A stretch of DNA of 64,000 nt. Source: Takakia lepidozioides (lineage: Eukaryota; Streptophyta; Takakiopsida; Takakiales; Takakiaceae). The translations under genes were made by a program, and so were the position numbers. A model generated the notes under the pieces. That model saw only the letters and a list, made by a program, of their open reading frames with translations, made no database searches and was not told the DNA's origin. The DNA lies in contig CM060731.1 in the NCBI GenBank assembly GCA_030704615.1, positions 56,214,756-56,278,755 of the forward strand, written 5' to 3'. How positions within the stretch are numbered: the first letter of the stretch is position 1; the number at the start of each line of letters is the position of its first letter. Of this stretch, positions 1-11,343 are shown one piece after another.

Positions 1-675
1 GCAGCTCCCCTCACGCTTGATAGTGGCCCTCTTCCGATATTTATTGTCGGTGGGCTGGCTCTTATATTTAGACTTGATCAGCAAAGCCTCACGGTCAATT
101 TTTTTTCCACGAGCCTCCCGAATTTCTAGCTTGGCTTCGTCCAATAGAAGAATACCAATCAATTCATTGAGCGTTGGAAGTTGAGGTCGGTAGATCAAGG
201 TGCATGCCAGCGATTCCAAGCTCTCAGGTAGAGAATTCAGAATCTGCTCCACCAGGTCCTCTTCACGGATAGGTTCTCCGATGTTGGCTAGTTGGTTGAT
301 AATCTCTTTGAGCTGCTTGATGAACTCTGTCACCGATCCGCCATTCTCCAGTCGAATGGTGGTGAGGTGGCTCTTGAGCAATAGACGACGTGCTCCACTT
401 TTATGCTCATTCAGGTCCTTCAAAGTCTGCCACATGAGCGCTGGATCTGTGATCCATGCTAAGTGTGGAATTATTTCATCTCGCACGAGAGACTGATTAT
501 CGTCAGTGGCGGACTCTCCTTCCCTCTCTTGGAATTCTCCCTCGGCATTGGGCTCTACGATATCTATCAGTTCATCCCTTTGTAAGAAGCTGGAAACACG
601 GAACTTCCAGGTATTGTAGTTGGAAAGTCCACCTAGCTTTGAGACCTCTGATACATTGCTTTCCCCGTGGGCCAT
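1..675 (-). CDS. Copia retrotransposon Gag (UBN2-type), partial
   Basis: Read on the minus strand from an ATG at 675, the frame stays open for 225 codons and runs off the window's left edge, so the protein is C-terminally incomplete. The protein starts MAHGESNVSEVSKLGG. It then shows the usual Copia Gag (UBN2/retrotran_gag) pattern: YNTWKFRV near residue 24, LMWQTLKDL near residue 80, an ITDP block just before it, FIKQLKEIINQL near residue 118, and EDLVEQILNSLPES near residue 140. A basic stretch (KYRKRATIKR) lies at the end. Gag forms the cytoplasmic virus-like particle that packages element RNA. No stop or frameshift is seen in the visible part, so this copy may be fairly young. A primer site lies about 105 bases upstream, as expected for this family. 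Confidence 0.85.
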   Translation of the reverse strand, partial: MAHGESNVSEVSKLGGLSNYNTWKFRVSSFLQRDELIDIVEPNAEGEFQEREGESATDDNQSLVRDEIIPHLAWITDPALMWQTLKDLNEHKSGARRLLLKSHLTTIRLENGGSVTEFIKQLKEIINQLANIGEPIREEDLVEQILNSLPESLESLACTLIYRPQLPTLNELIGILLLDEAKLEIREARGKKIDREALLIKSKYKSQPTDNKYRKRATIKREGSC

Positions 676-779
676 GCTGACACTCTCACAAATACTACGG
701 AGTTACACTGTTGTTACTGTCACCTAGCAAAAGTGCTATCCGAAGTCCTAATGTTCAGCAAAGGGTCCACTACTAACCT

Positions 780-1050
780 GCTCGGATACCATAAAGTGGA
801 TCAAGTAAGGAAAGCTTACTGTCAAAAAGGTCTGACTTCCAACTTTCTAAGAGCTCACTATATACTGAAGCTCTGAACAGCTCTGCAAGGAAGTCCAAGT
901 TCTCCCTTGGATGGTCAAGCCTGCAGAGAGTGGGGCAGCAACTAAGTGGTGGTCATCATAGATCGCTAAGCTTAACTGGGCTCACCACTACGCAGGGTGG
1001 CTTCTCCGTGTAACTGCTAACTTACGTGCTAAATATTAAACCTAGTAGTA
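780..1050 (-). mobile_element. Copia primer-binding site and probable 5' LTR
   Basis: On the minus strand, TGGTATCCGAGC at 791-780 differs at one position from the usual Copia primer site complementary to initiator Met-tRNA (TGGTATCAGAGC). It sits just upstream of Gag. Upstream of it (higher coordinates) should be the 5' LTR. A TATA-like GTATATAG at about 864-857 could be its promoter. I cannot place the outer LTR edge, because the partner LTR lies outside the window. Confidence 0.55.
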
Positions 1051-1248
1051 GCATCTAAGAGTAGCATCTAAGAGTTAATCCTACTTGACCATGCTGTGGA
1101 TCTCCATCTCCAACAGCGCAGGTTCTTTTACAAAAGAGACCACGAAAGCTATCAACCAGGACAGAAGAGAAAGAAATCTCACTAATTTGCAGGTCATGCC
1201 ATGGATGTGACCGATCCATGGATTCCAGGATCTGTTCGTAATAAATCA

Positions 1249-1653
1249 CTATTCAACAATCCCGAAGTTTCCAAAACTAGATCTACTATTTTGTTCCTCA
1301 GGTCCTACAAATGGAAATGGTGACAGCCTCCCTAGACGAGCCCTAGACGACTGTATATAAGAGGGAGTTCTACCACGCGATAAGTACAAGGAACCCACCA
1401 GTTGCAAACTGCAAAACCTCACATAATTTAATGAAGATTGATGTGGCGATTTGAACCAGACAAGAAAAACCATCCGTGGCTCTAGTAGTTTCCAACCACA
1501 CTGAATGCTCATCTGCTTATTCATCTGCATATAGCCGGCATAACAGTCTTCCTCGCAGATATGGGGGATCCTGCATTCGTCCTTACACCTCTCGTAACTC
1601 TTATAGCTGTCCATACAGTCCCCCTTACAACTATTACTGAGCAATGAACGCAA
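1249..1653 (-). CDS. Unrecognised small ORF with paired CX3C cysteine motifs
   Basis: I do not recognise this gene. The open frame begins at 1653 without an ATG, after an in-frame stop; the first in-frame ATG is at 1614. Near the start it has three CX3C pairs in a row (CKGDC, CKDEC, CEEDC). The first two are separated by nine residues, the spacing seen in plant alpha-hairpinin defence peptides (CX3C-Xn-CX3C). If translation starts at the ATG, the first pair would be lost. No signal peptide is seen at either start, and the C-terminal half is not cysteine-rich. It could be a chance frame or one exon of a spliced gene. Confidence 0.2.
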   Translation of the reverse strand: MRSLLSNSCKGDCMDSYKSYERCKDECRIPHICEEDCYAGYMQMNKQMSIQCGWKLLEPRMVFLVWFKSPHQSSLNYVRFCSLQLVGSLYLSRGRTPSYIQSSRARLGRLSPFPFVGPEEQNSRSSFGNFGIVE

Positions 1654-3829
1654 AGTTCATTTTTCTTTCATGGATAATAGTATCAATCATAAACTTGTTA
1701 CGAAAATTCTGGACAAATATGAACATATCTAGATGATACAGGCTGATCGGGGTTCAAATAAATTAAAGCTTCCATTGCCAGCAACAAATTGTTGTGTTAC
1801 TCAAAGACTCAAAGATTATGGTCGACTGTTGAGGTCGTTCTCGATGAGGATGATCGTGAGTGGAAAATACCCTAGAATTGTTGCAAAGCTCCTGACCATA
1901 AAATTTAGTTGCAGACTTGCAGGGATAGACGTGATTTATAGAAATTTGAACTTGTAACTGACATTTGATTTTGTAGACAAATACATGGACAACGTGACAG
2001 TAATCATAATACTAGTGTTGAGATTTCTAAGATTGTCAACTACTCACTTTGGCAGGTTGCATACAAATAGATGCAAGAAGTCTCACCTTGTGCACGTTCC
2101 CGTCCCTCTTCACGTTTTGGATCACGTCTCTTTCGTTTCAGATTGCAGTCTATGACTCCACTGGAGCACACGATAACCCCTATTTCATTGCAAGTTGCTT
2201 GGCCTTGAATTAAAGATCTTGCCCTGCCGTCTTCCATTCCACGTAAAGGCCATGGGCTTCTCTTCACTACTTCTCTCCAATTTAATGACGGCCTGATCCG
2301 ATGTACTCCTTTAGGTATATAATATGCGTTAAACATGCACGTTAGTTCTAAAAATAATGAATGCCTTAGAGGCACATTAATGTAGAGTTGTTTGTTTCCG
2401 GTAAATACTCTAACTTGTTGAATAGTCGGCAGAAGAGTCAGATTTGTGATTGTGGCCCTTGTGCGCACTTTTTGTGATTTATGGGACTTCTAATACACTC
2501 AACCTCCATTTGAATTCAATCTCTCAAACTTGCAGGAAAGCACATGACCCCTGCTAAGGCACTGAGAGAAGGCCTAGTTCACAGGCCAGTGGCAACAGCA
2601 GGAAAACCACTACAGTATCCATTCACAGTCTCGGAGGACCTTGGCTTTTGGGAAAGACTCCTCACGTAGTTATATGTGTGTACTCCGTTCCAATAGTCTT
2701 CAAATAGTTGTGTGTCTTTGCCTCTTGTTCCTACGCCTTCATACGTGCCCCAAAGAAACACACTGATTGACTAAACTAGTATTTTTAGTTTATAGCCGTG
2801 CCATAGTATTTTCCTGGCTTCCCACAAAGAGCTTTCAATAACTTGATCACTGGGACTTGGAGAAGAAGAACAAAACGCCTCACGATCGCGCCCTGATCGT
2901 GTAAGCCAGGCTACGTGTTTAAAATTAATGTAATGCCACGAGTTACAAAAAATTTAGGGCTTTTGTTGGCACAAACTTTTAACTATGTTATGTGTGAGCA
3001 GTACGATGATTTAAACCCTGTACCATGTGCTTCATATAGCGTAGAGAATTGTCCTAGTGACGAAGAGTGCTTTGGCGATCCGCTAGAAAACCTGACAGCT
3101 TCTTTATATTTAACCAGGAAAGAAAGAAACTATTCGACACGTCTCCTTCTATCCAAGTTCTGATGATAAACGTGTTTTCTTCATCCCTTTCTCAATCGTT
3201 TTAATTACGTCACCTAAACACCTCAATTCATAGGGTTATTTTAAGGCTTCATTTAATTAAATTTCAACTAATGACAATTAATACAATTAATCCAGCAACA
3301 ACAATGAAACTTTCATTATTTCATCCAACAAGCAACTTCACCTAACACAGATACGCCACAAATGTTATATATGGACACGTTCCCATTTTGAATACATATA
3401 CGTTCCCAATATCTTTCATGGGAACAACCCATGATATAAGGTTAAGGTTCAACTCACCAAACTGATGCGTAGTCCCTACCCTTAAAAAAAGGGCAGTGCC
3501 AATAAACCCAGATGAAGCCATAAGGCTAAAAACACATCCAATGGATGAGGGATGAGCCCAGATAATAGTAAGAGAGACCACCTGAAAGGTGAAATTCGCC
3601 GATAAGTAAAAGGTTCTGCGAAGGCCTGGGGAGGGAGGCTGGACGACCATTGTCAGCCACGTGCCCATCCCCTCCTATGATGAATGTGTAAGGGAAGGCC
3701 CCTGCCCGAACGTGAAGAACTGCTCAGAGTTTTCATCCAATCTGCAGAATGTTCCTCCAATTTGAGCGGGAGTATTTCGAGGCATATTCCCATCAGGGAG
3801 GACCTTGAATCATATAAGAAAATTTTGGG
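1654..3829. other. No recognisable gene
   Basis: No protein family, RNA gene or repeat was recognised here. The longest open frames are 2040-2468 (minus, 142 codons, with a basic NLKRKRRDPKREEGRERA stretch) and 2915-3163 (plus, 82 codons, with four cysteines in PVPCASYSVENCPSDEECFG). Both are unmatched to any family I know. An exon of a spliced gene cannot be excluded for the second. Confidence 0.4.
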
Positions 3830-4055
3830 CATTTTTTTATTTTATTTTTTTCTTTCTTTTGAAAGGAAACCTGGGAGTGACTGCTCACAATTCAGGCCCT
3901 TGAGGAGGGGGAAAAATTAACCCCCTTTCAGATCAGCCATTAGGTACACAGGTGGGAAACGTCAGTCACGCAGCGGGTTTGAACCCAGAACCACCAGGGC
4001 GACACTGTGCACTTAGCAGCTGAGCTACCAGCTGATGTGCTGGGCAGTTCTTTAC
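3830..4055 (-). mobile_element. tRNA-derived SINE
   Basis: On the minus strand the sequence around 4040-3970 carries a pol III A box (GGTAGCTCAGCTG) and, about 40 bases on, a B box (TGGGTTCAAACCCGC), as in a tRNA head. It does not fold as a complete cloverleaf with an obvious acceptor stem, so it is read as a SINE rather than a tRNA gene. The body runs about 150 bases further and ends in an A-rich tail (3870-3830 on the plus strand is T-rich). The exact 5' end and a target duplication could not be fixed. Confidence 0.55.
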
Positions 4056-4245
4056 GCGTTAAAAGAATCCCCCTGTTCATTGTTTTAAAAACAAAAAATA
4101 AATAAATAAATAAATGCCAAAAAACATATAAAAAAATTCTGTTTGTTGTGCACCATGACCAGGAAATTGTATGGCAAAGAATCGTGAAAGCTGGCTGAGT
4201 GGACATAAGAGTGAACGCGCACGGTGCAGAGGGGAGAGGGACCTG

Positions 4246-5301
4246 CCGGATATTTGTAATCTAAGATTAGCCTAAAGAGAGGCTTGTCCCTACAAGATAG
4301 GCCCTCATTAATGGCTATAATAAAGCCATACTACCATTAAGGAACCAGCCCCCACTCTCGGCCCACATGCCCCTTCCCTCGCCATACTCCTCACCATGAA
4401 TGCGGGCCCTACCATGCTTTATGAGCCCTCCCCCATGCTCTATGCGAGGCCCCATGCTCCATAGCATGTTTGTTATCCATGGATGAATTTAAGGATGAAT
4501 TTAAGGATGGATAGGTTAGGGTCTTTTAGGTCGGCGGCTGGTTTAGGGTTTTGTTTGTTTGGTGCTTAGTGAGTTCTTTGCAAACTAGCTGAGTTCTTTT
4601 TATTATGTTTGCATTGTGAATGGTATGCAAGTGGTATGCTAGGAATGCGCTTCCTCCAAACATATTAAGGTATACCATCATGCAGGGAAACCTCGACCAC
4701 AGTTTCCTCTAGATATATCTTATATCACTTAAGTGATATGTTAGGGAAGCCTCGACCGCGGTTCTTCCAAACATATCTTATATCACCTAAGTGATATGTC
4801 AGGGAAACCTCGACCGCAGTTTCCTCTAAACATCTCTTGTATCACTTAAGTGATAAGCCAGAGAAACCTTGACGGAGATTTCCTCGAAGCTCTTGAACGC
4901 CCCGGACCACATCAAGTGTTTAGTGATCCACAAGCTCACCTCACTAATCTAATCTACTCATAATCGCGTCCACTAATCCACTCACCAATCTATATAACCC
5001 CGCTGTTTGCTTTGGGAGCCAAGATAATTAAAACAGTCGTTACCCTAACCTCACCCCTAACCTCATCCATTTTAGACTCATCCTGCTAAAATCATCTATG
5101 GATAACAAACATGACCATGGAGCATGGGGGAAGGCGCATGGAGCATGGCAGGGCAAGCATGCATGGCGAGGAAATAGAAGGTGGGTCCTCTAGGGGGGCA
5201 CCTTGCTCTTGGCATTAATGACGAAGCCCATTAATGTGCCCTGTCTTGTAGGGACAAGGCCTCTCTTTAGGCTAATCCTAGATTGCAAATATCCCCAGGC
5301 C
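4246..5301. mobile_element. Non-autonomous Mutator-like element with TIRs
   Basis: The two ends are inverted copies of each other: GGATATTTGTAATCTAAGAT at the left and its near-match at the right, with similarity continuing about 60 bases through an AGCCTAAAGAGAGGC block. The flanks give a near-perfect 9-bp duplication, AGGGACCTG (4237-4245) and AGGGACTTG (5302-5310), the length typical of Mutator-type transposition. The left tip appears to have lost about 7 bases relative to the right. There is no coding sequence inside. The inner arms also pair loosely through a GGAGCATGG-type repeat, which makes it foldback-like. Confidence 0.65.
4684..4895. repeat. 58-59-bp tandem repeat with palindromic core
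   Basis: Three full copies and a partial fourth lie inside the Mutator-like element. Each has GGGAAACCTCGACC, then TTTCCTCTA, then a palindromic TATCACTTAAGTGATA. Copies of the palindrome begin near 4719, 4777 and 4836. Confidence 0.75.
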
Positions 5302-5331
5302 AGGGACTTGACAGTGGCACCACTACATACA

Positions 5332-7093
5332 GGCAAGTAATAGAAGAGGCCCGGGAGTTTAATGCGCCCGGCCGGTAAGCGAACGTGGCCCGCCGCCCAC
5401 CCGCAGCCGCGCCCCCCTAGTCTGGCGCCTCAGATCCGCGCGGTCACCGCGACGACGCCCATGTCGTGGTAGGCCCCACGCAGTCTAGAGTCCCTTTTTT
5501 TGTATAACTAACATTAATTTCCCACTGCTTCTACTGTAGAAGCACGCAGCCCAGTGGTGCGATCACTCCTACCTGAAAGCGGAGGTTGCAGGGTCGGCTT
5601 TCTATAGTACTGCGTTTGAGGCTTTTTGCGCTGCTACTTCGAAAAAAATTCAAAGTCCTGAGTCGATGCCCATCTTCACGCATAGTCATACATGTATGGA
5701 AATACATGAGAAATACATGGTCATGCATGTGGAGTCTCAGGTTCCGTACCAATTAGTGTATGATGTCAGATAATACTAGAGTTTTTGTTTGATTTTGCAA
5801 CTTCAAAAAAGTTCCAAGTTTAAATGCTCATCTTGCATAGTCTTACATGAGAAATAAATGGTCATGCATGGAAATACATCGGTTGTCTTCAGACAGAAGT
5901 CTTGCATGGACGCACATCACATTGTATGTATGTATGTATGTATGACAATGCAACTGATTTCTTATGTGTGACTGTGCATGAAAATAATACCAGATGTCAT
6001 GTATTCCATGTATGACACATGCAATTTTATTTTTCAAGTAATAAGAATAAAAGAATTCTATTAGTAGAGATATTAAGATTCATACTCATCATCTCATTCA
6101 TTGTTATATGAACCCACGACCTCATGACTTGTATGCATAGAAATAGAGTTTTAATAATGCATGAAAAATACATGACAAGTTTGATGCATTGTCATACATA
6201 TGCCACAAGAAATATGACATCATGTATGTACGACTATGCTAATAGATATGACAATGCATTCAAATCATGTATGACAGCAACGATTGAAAATAAAAAGAAT
6301 GATATTAGTATAGATTTGAAGATTCATAGTCACCATCTCATCCATTGTAAATTGAACCCGTGAGTTCACGATTTTTATGCATAGAGATAAAGTATTGATA
6401 CTGCATGGAAATACATGGTTTGAAGTATGATATACTTGTCATACATAATTATAATATATACCATTCAAGACTTGTGCATGAAGACAGCTCATGTATTCAT
6501 GCCTGACTATACATTTTCTCTTGTATGACTATTTTCGAAGATGGTCATCCAAGTATAGTCACCATGTAACTACTTTCGCAGGGACTGACAATTTTTTTGA
6601 AGTAGCAAAATTACAAAGATTGGGAGCTTATCGGGAACATGCATGTCCATATATTTCTCATGTACATGAGATTTGACAGTATGTCAACCTGAGACCGGGC
6701 CCACAACCCTATATTTCTCATGTATTTCCATACATGTGTGACTATGCGTGAAATGGGCATGGACTCAGGACTTAGAATTTTTTTGAAGTAGCAGCGCAAA
6801 ATGCCTCAGATGCAGAACTGTTGAAGTGCGACCCAGAGACCATAGCTTTCAGGAAGGAGCGATCGCACCACTGGGCTGCATTCTCATACGTAAAAGAGCT
6901 GGAATTTAATGTTACTTATACAGAAAAATGGACTCTAGACTCCGTGGGGCCTACCACGACATGGGCGTCGTCGCGGTGACCGCGCGGATCTGAGGCGCCA
7001 GACTTTGGGGGGCGCGGCTGCGGGTGGGCGGCGGGCCACGTACGCTTACCGGCCCGGGCGCATTAAACTCCCGGGCCTCTTCTATTACTTGCC
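5332..7093. mobile_element. Non-autonomous Mutator-like element with long TIRs
   Basis: The outer 180 bases at each end are inverted copies with few differences, starting GGCAAGTAATAGAAGAGGCC at 5332 and ending with its complement at 7093. Weaker inverted similarity continues inward to about 5740 and 6690, which gives arms near 400 bases. The flanks CTACATACA (5323-5331) and CTACATTAT (7094-7102) match at 6 of 9 positions in the right place for a 9-bp Mutator target duplication. The TIR ends are GC-rich and the centre is AT-rich with many CATGTAT/ATACATG words. No transposase frame was seen, so it would move only with help. Confidence 0.7.
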
Positions 7094-7102
7094 CTACATT
7101 AT

Positions 7103-7742
7103 TGCCCTGTTTCTCTTATATATGAAAAAAACGACTTCTAAGCGGCATGGTAGTTGTAAATTTCATATGCCAAAAAAATTCTAAGTCCTCGACGCATGAA
7201 GGCCACACAAAATTCTGAGCCAGAGTGAACGCTACACGGAAGTGTCAGAGATGAGATGAAACCAAATCCATCTTTTATGGGGCCATTTGCACCACATTCG
7301 GGTCAACACATCCACAGGCATCAAGTGGAAAGGGGAAGATGCTTGCACTTCATACATGCACATTTGTTGTTTGGTAGACCCCCTAGGCTCTACTTGGTGA
7401 GACAAAATCCATGTGAGGGGCAGGCTTTTACCTGCTCGTGTAGCTTCAGTTGCAATTCTGAACTTGTTTGTCTTGAGAATATCTCCGGAGTTGCCCGTGC
7501 ATGCAGACGAATTTAGAAATATTGAGTGCATAGTTTGCCTAGCTTTTAACATTGGACAGTCTCTGGGCACTATGGCTGCCTTTCAACCTTTCAGCCCTTC
7601 TAGTAGGACTGGTACGAACAGATGCAGTGTAGTCTCCAGACAGACTGTAATGTTAATTGCCCTCCATGCACCTGGTATTTTGGGTCGAGGCAAATTTTCA
7701 ATATGTACAATCAACTTGTTAAAATATGTAGGATGAGTCATA
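7103..7742. other. 3' flank of the NmrA-like gene
   Basis: This holds the presumed 3' untranslated region of the minus-strand gene that stops at 7743. No other gene was recognised. Open frames on both strands at 7232-7736 lack any family signature. Confidence 0.5.
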
Positions 7743-10455
7743 CTAGTATTGAAAGCCGTCTGAATATTGCTTGGAAGAATTGCCCCACTGAGTGAGCGCT
7801 AGGAACTGATTGAATGTAATAAGTCCAGGAAAGCGTCTTCGGCAGTCATTGATATCAGCACTGTATCCCTTCTCTGACAGGAACTTGGCGATGCGGTACA
7901 AATCTCTGCAACATGACAATGAGCAAAATATAAGACTGCAAGGTTCTACTGAATGCTAAATCTACATGTGTAAGGTTATTCTAACAACCCAAACTCAAAA
8001 CTGTGTGGAGAAGCCACACAAGCAAGATCCTTTATCTGGGTAAGCCAGATATTGTACCTTCAGTGGACACCAAGGATGGAAGGCACATTCCAAGGATTCC
8101 TTATTTTGCCAGTGTAAGGTTCAATTACCTGTTTAAAAACCAGAAGAGGACTTTGGGGGGCCTAAAGTGGCTCACTTTGGAACCACCCTGTGCCTTGGAA
8201 TATGCCTCGCACATTTGCAAGGGAGTGAGTTCATCGCCAGCAAGCTCAAGGCTTCTGCCACCAAAGGTTTCTGGCTGCACACATTGCCACCACATTTAGG
8301 AGAGACAGAGGGAGGCATGAAGGGAGGCAGAGCCTTGCTGCTTCATATCACCTGCAGCCTTTATGTTTTCATTTTGCATACATATCTGCCAAAGTACAGA
8401 GCTCAGAACTGGGAGACTGACATGACTGCAACACAAGTTTGTAGTCGATTTGTTCCTGCCAGATTGACACTGCCTTTTTTGCAGGTAAAGGTTCTCACAG
8501 TCATTCATGTCAAATGTGACACAGAGAACTTTTAAGCCAGCAAGCAGCTTTTAGAATGAGCTCTTAAGCAAAAAGATACATCTTGGACCACAACCAGGTT
8601 GTCTACAGTGTGATGCCAGGATGGAATTCCCCACTTAGAACAGGTAGTCGATTCCTTTGAGAAGGTGATAGGAAGCTGTACCTTAGCTGAAATGCTGAAG
8701 AGAAAGGACAGCAAATACCTGCTGTAATGAGATCCCTGCTGCTAGTCCCATGTCTTTAACGGCCAACAATTGGAGGGGTTTGTCACCTGGAATGCTAAAC
8801 GGGAAAGTACCCTGCAATTCACAGGTACAATAATGATTCTTTCTAGAGACTCGGAATTCCAGTCTACATGACTGCTGGGAGCTACTTCTACTTCGAAATA
8901 GTGACTCTCATAATCTATCTAAAGTTTCCCTTTTCTCAATTTGACATGTAGGTGTTGAATTGAAAGTGATTCAACCTTTCCTGGAAGTGTCTCCTCGTTG
9001 TCTATTGTCCACTTCCACTGAATAACTCACAAAATTCTCTGAACAAGAATTAAATCCTGCAATAGGAACTCCAGGAGTAGCCTCACTTTCAAAATCTGCG
9101 GCCTGGTGTACACCTTCCAGAACTCTTCCATGAACATCGTGGCCTGAAGATTTGTCGTGGGAATTCCCGAGTTCTTAAAGATCGACTCAATGTTGTGCTT
9201 CTGCTCCACTTGTGAGATGCCAAACCCCCCCCCACCTGCAACGGGTGACATAAGGGTCAAAACTCTGTTGTTAACCTCAAATCACACATGCAGGGGAATC
9301 ACAGATTTTAAAGATAGTACACGTCCTTACGTAAGATTTAACTACAGCACAAACTGTAGGACTCAGTAACTCGAATCCTACCACTGCTGTTGTATACAAT
9401 GTGCTCAACACCAGCGGATGCAGCAGCCCGTGCCACCCTCTCTGCCCGAAGCTCCCCTGCTGGATCAGCCTTTGCTGCATCCTTACTAGTGGCATGGCAG
9501 TAGATGGCCCTCACTCCTGTATGAGAAAACAGATGTTACAATTGGCATTCCACTTGAGATAAAGAGCCTTCTTTGCGATATCTTTCTTCCAGCTGGGCTA
9601 GATTATTAGTGCCACTCAAGAAGTTCAAAACAGATGTAAGATCTCTATGCCTTCCACGGAACATGAATATGTGCTTCACTACTCAAAGAAGGTAGACATC
9701 AAAAGGTATCCTTCAAGGATTGTAGCAGACGTAAGATAAAATGATCATGGTTGCGAATTACTCTTACTCTAAGACTTAGAGAGTCTGGGATCCCGTCCCA
9801 ATGGATATACGAAGCGGATCGAACAACTTTCCACTTAGCACAATCTTCGAAAGGACATCTGAAAAGATTAACAGTGACTAATGTTGGCTCCAGCAATCAA
9901 GGCAGATAAAACACTCCAGAGATATCACGGTCAAAGCTATGAAAATAGAAATTCAGAATATACTCACCTACCTTTCACGACTTCCTTGATGCTGTCTGCG
10001 TCATCCAAATCACCCCCAATCACCTGAACACCCTGTGCTTCACATGATCGAGCTGCATTTTTTTCAGGGTTTCGAGTCATCACTTTCATTGATGATTTCT
10101 CAATACCAGCAGTTAAGAGGCCATTCACTACGGAGCTTCCCGTGCCCCCTGTCACGCCAATCAACAAAATGGTGCCATTTCCCCTTCCCTGTTTCACCGC
10201 AGATGTTGGGCTCGAGGTAATGGTAGACATCCTAATGCGAAACTTGCAAGGAGGTCGACATCCTCTCACAAGGAGCTGAAATTGAGCCAATCCATTCAGG
10301 TGGAGCGAAAACTTGGCCTCTAATGCAACAGACAACAAACAATTTCCCGATTTTGGCTCACTTTGCCCTCGACGACCTTCCGATAAACGAGAGTGCACGC
10401 CACCGCGGGAGGTTTGATGGATGCGAGCAGTGCAGGGCACGAGCATGGCGGCCAT
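7743..10455 (-). CDS. NmrA-like NAD(P)-binding Rossmann protein, six exons
   Basis: The minus-strand exons are 10455-9972, 9516-9382, 9235-9087, 8811-8719, 8274-8129 and 7905-7743. All introns are GT/AG and all joins keep frame (1170 bases, 389 residues). The dinucleotide-binding motif is GVTGGTGSSVV. The NmrA signature then follows: GGDLDDADSIKEVVKG, HIVYNSSGGGG, ISQVEQKHNIESI, TNLQATMFMEEF, FPFSIPGDKPLQLLAVKD and LELAGDELTP, ending GLITFNQFLALTQW. Relatives are atypical short-chain dehydrogenases that act as redox sensors or reductases; the substrate is unknown here. Start choice: a TATATAG box at 10509-10503 puts transcription start near 10475, so the ATG at 10494 is unlikely. The ATG at 10455 (MAAMLVPC) has a strong context and gives a basic, Ser-rich, transit-peptide-like leader of about 75 residues. 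A start at 10230 (MSTITSS) would give a 314-residue form without it. Confidence 0.9.
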
Positions 10456-10502
10456 GCCTGCTCTCCTCTCGACAGTGTAACACCCTGCGACCAACTATTG
10501 CG

Positions 10503-10510
10503 CTATATAA
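10503..10510 (-). promoter_or_regulatory. TATA box of the NmrA-like gene
   Basis: Minus-strand TTATATAG lies about 50 bases upstream of the preferred ATG at 10455, the normal plant spacing for a short 5' leader. It argues against the more upstream ATG at 10494. Confidence 0.55.
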
Positions 10511-11343
10511 CCTCCCCCTCAGCAATAGGAATAAAGTAACTTGATGGACGCGTGCGATCCGACGGCTCCTCTGGCGGGCCCCTTGTCAAATCCTCCCCAC
10601 ACCCTCTTACCTCGGATTCATTATTCAATACATTAGAATGCAGGAGGCTGGCAAGCAGCTGCGATTCCTCTCACATGCTTCTGCGCACTTCACACACAAA
10701 CAAGATTGGGCTTCCATTGATTTTGGATTTTAGTACTTGTGGCACTGTTGACAATCCTGGCGCTGTAGCGGCAATTTTCTCACTATGAAACCTTGGAACT
10801 CGTGCTCTACATTTCTGGGCGTGCTGCTTTCAGTGACGCTTAAGCTCCGAGGAGGCTCATCCGATTACCCGTGGACCTTCTCCTAGGTGCTGGGTGACAT
10901 CAGGCGTATTCCGAAGAAGTGATTCTCGTCTCTCCTGTTCTCTCCAGTACGGTTCCCCCATCATACGTTCAGAACATAATTGGGTTTGACTCCAACAACT
11001 CATAAGAGGACTGCAGACACAAGGAATTATCCCATATTTCGAGGGACAGAAGCGACGCATGATCTGGGACAGGGGATTAAAGCAACTACATCATCTCATG
11101 AATTTGGATAATGTTGCAAGGAAAGAGTATTTCGGAATGGGGAAGGAGGAACAGGGAAAGCATGGGACCGGCCGAATCTTGGGAAAAACGCATGGCACGT
11201 GTTTCTCTTCCACCTGAGAGGCCCTTCAGACCAACCTAGACATAATGGTGATCAGTGGGGCACAAGTCGAAAGTGGGATGGAGGTCTCAAAGGGACCTTC
11301 TGGAAGTGTTGATGATGTGACCACATGATTCAAAGGGCCACTA
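10511..11343. other. Intergenic region between divergent NmrA-like and PPR genes
   Basis: No gene was recognised. It must hold the upstream region of the minus-strand NmrA-like gene and any promoter of the plus-strand PPR gene. I see no convincing TATA box for the latter. Confidence 0.4.

Noticed and set aside
3960-4045. True tRNA gene on the minus strand
   Set aside because: A and B boxes are present but no convincing acceptor stem; the body and A-rich tail fit a SINE.
5030-5075. Telomere-like CCCTAA motifs
   Set aside because: Only two or three imperfect units (ACCCTAACCTCACCCCTAAC), not a telomeric array.
7232-7736. Overlapping open frames on both strands below the NmrA-like gene
   Set aside because: They lie in its 3' flank and show no family motif.
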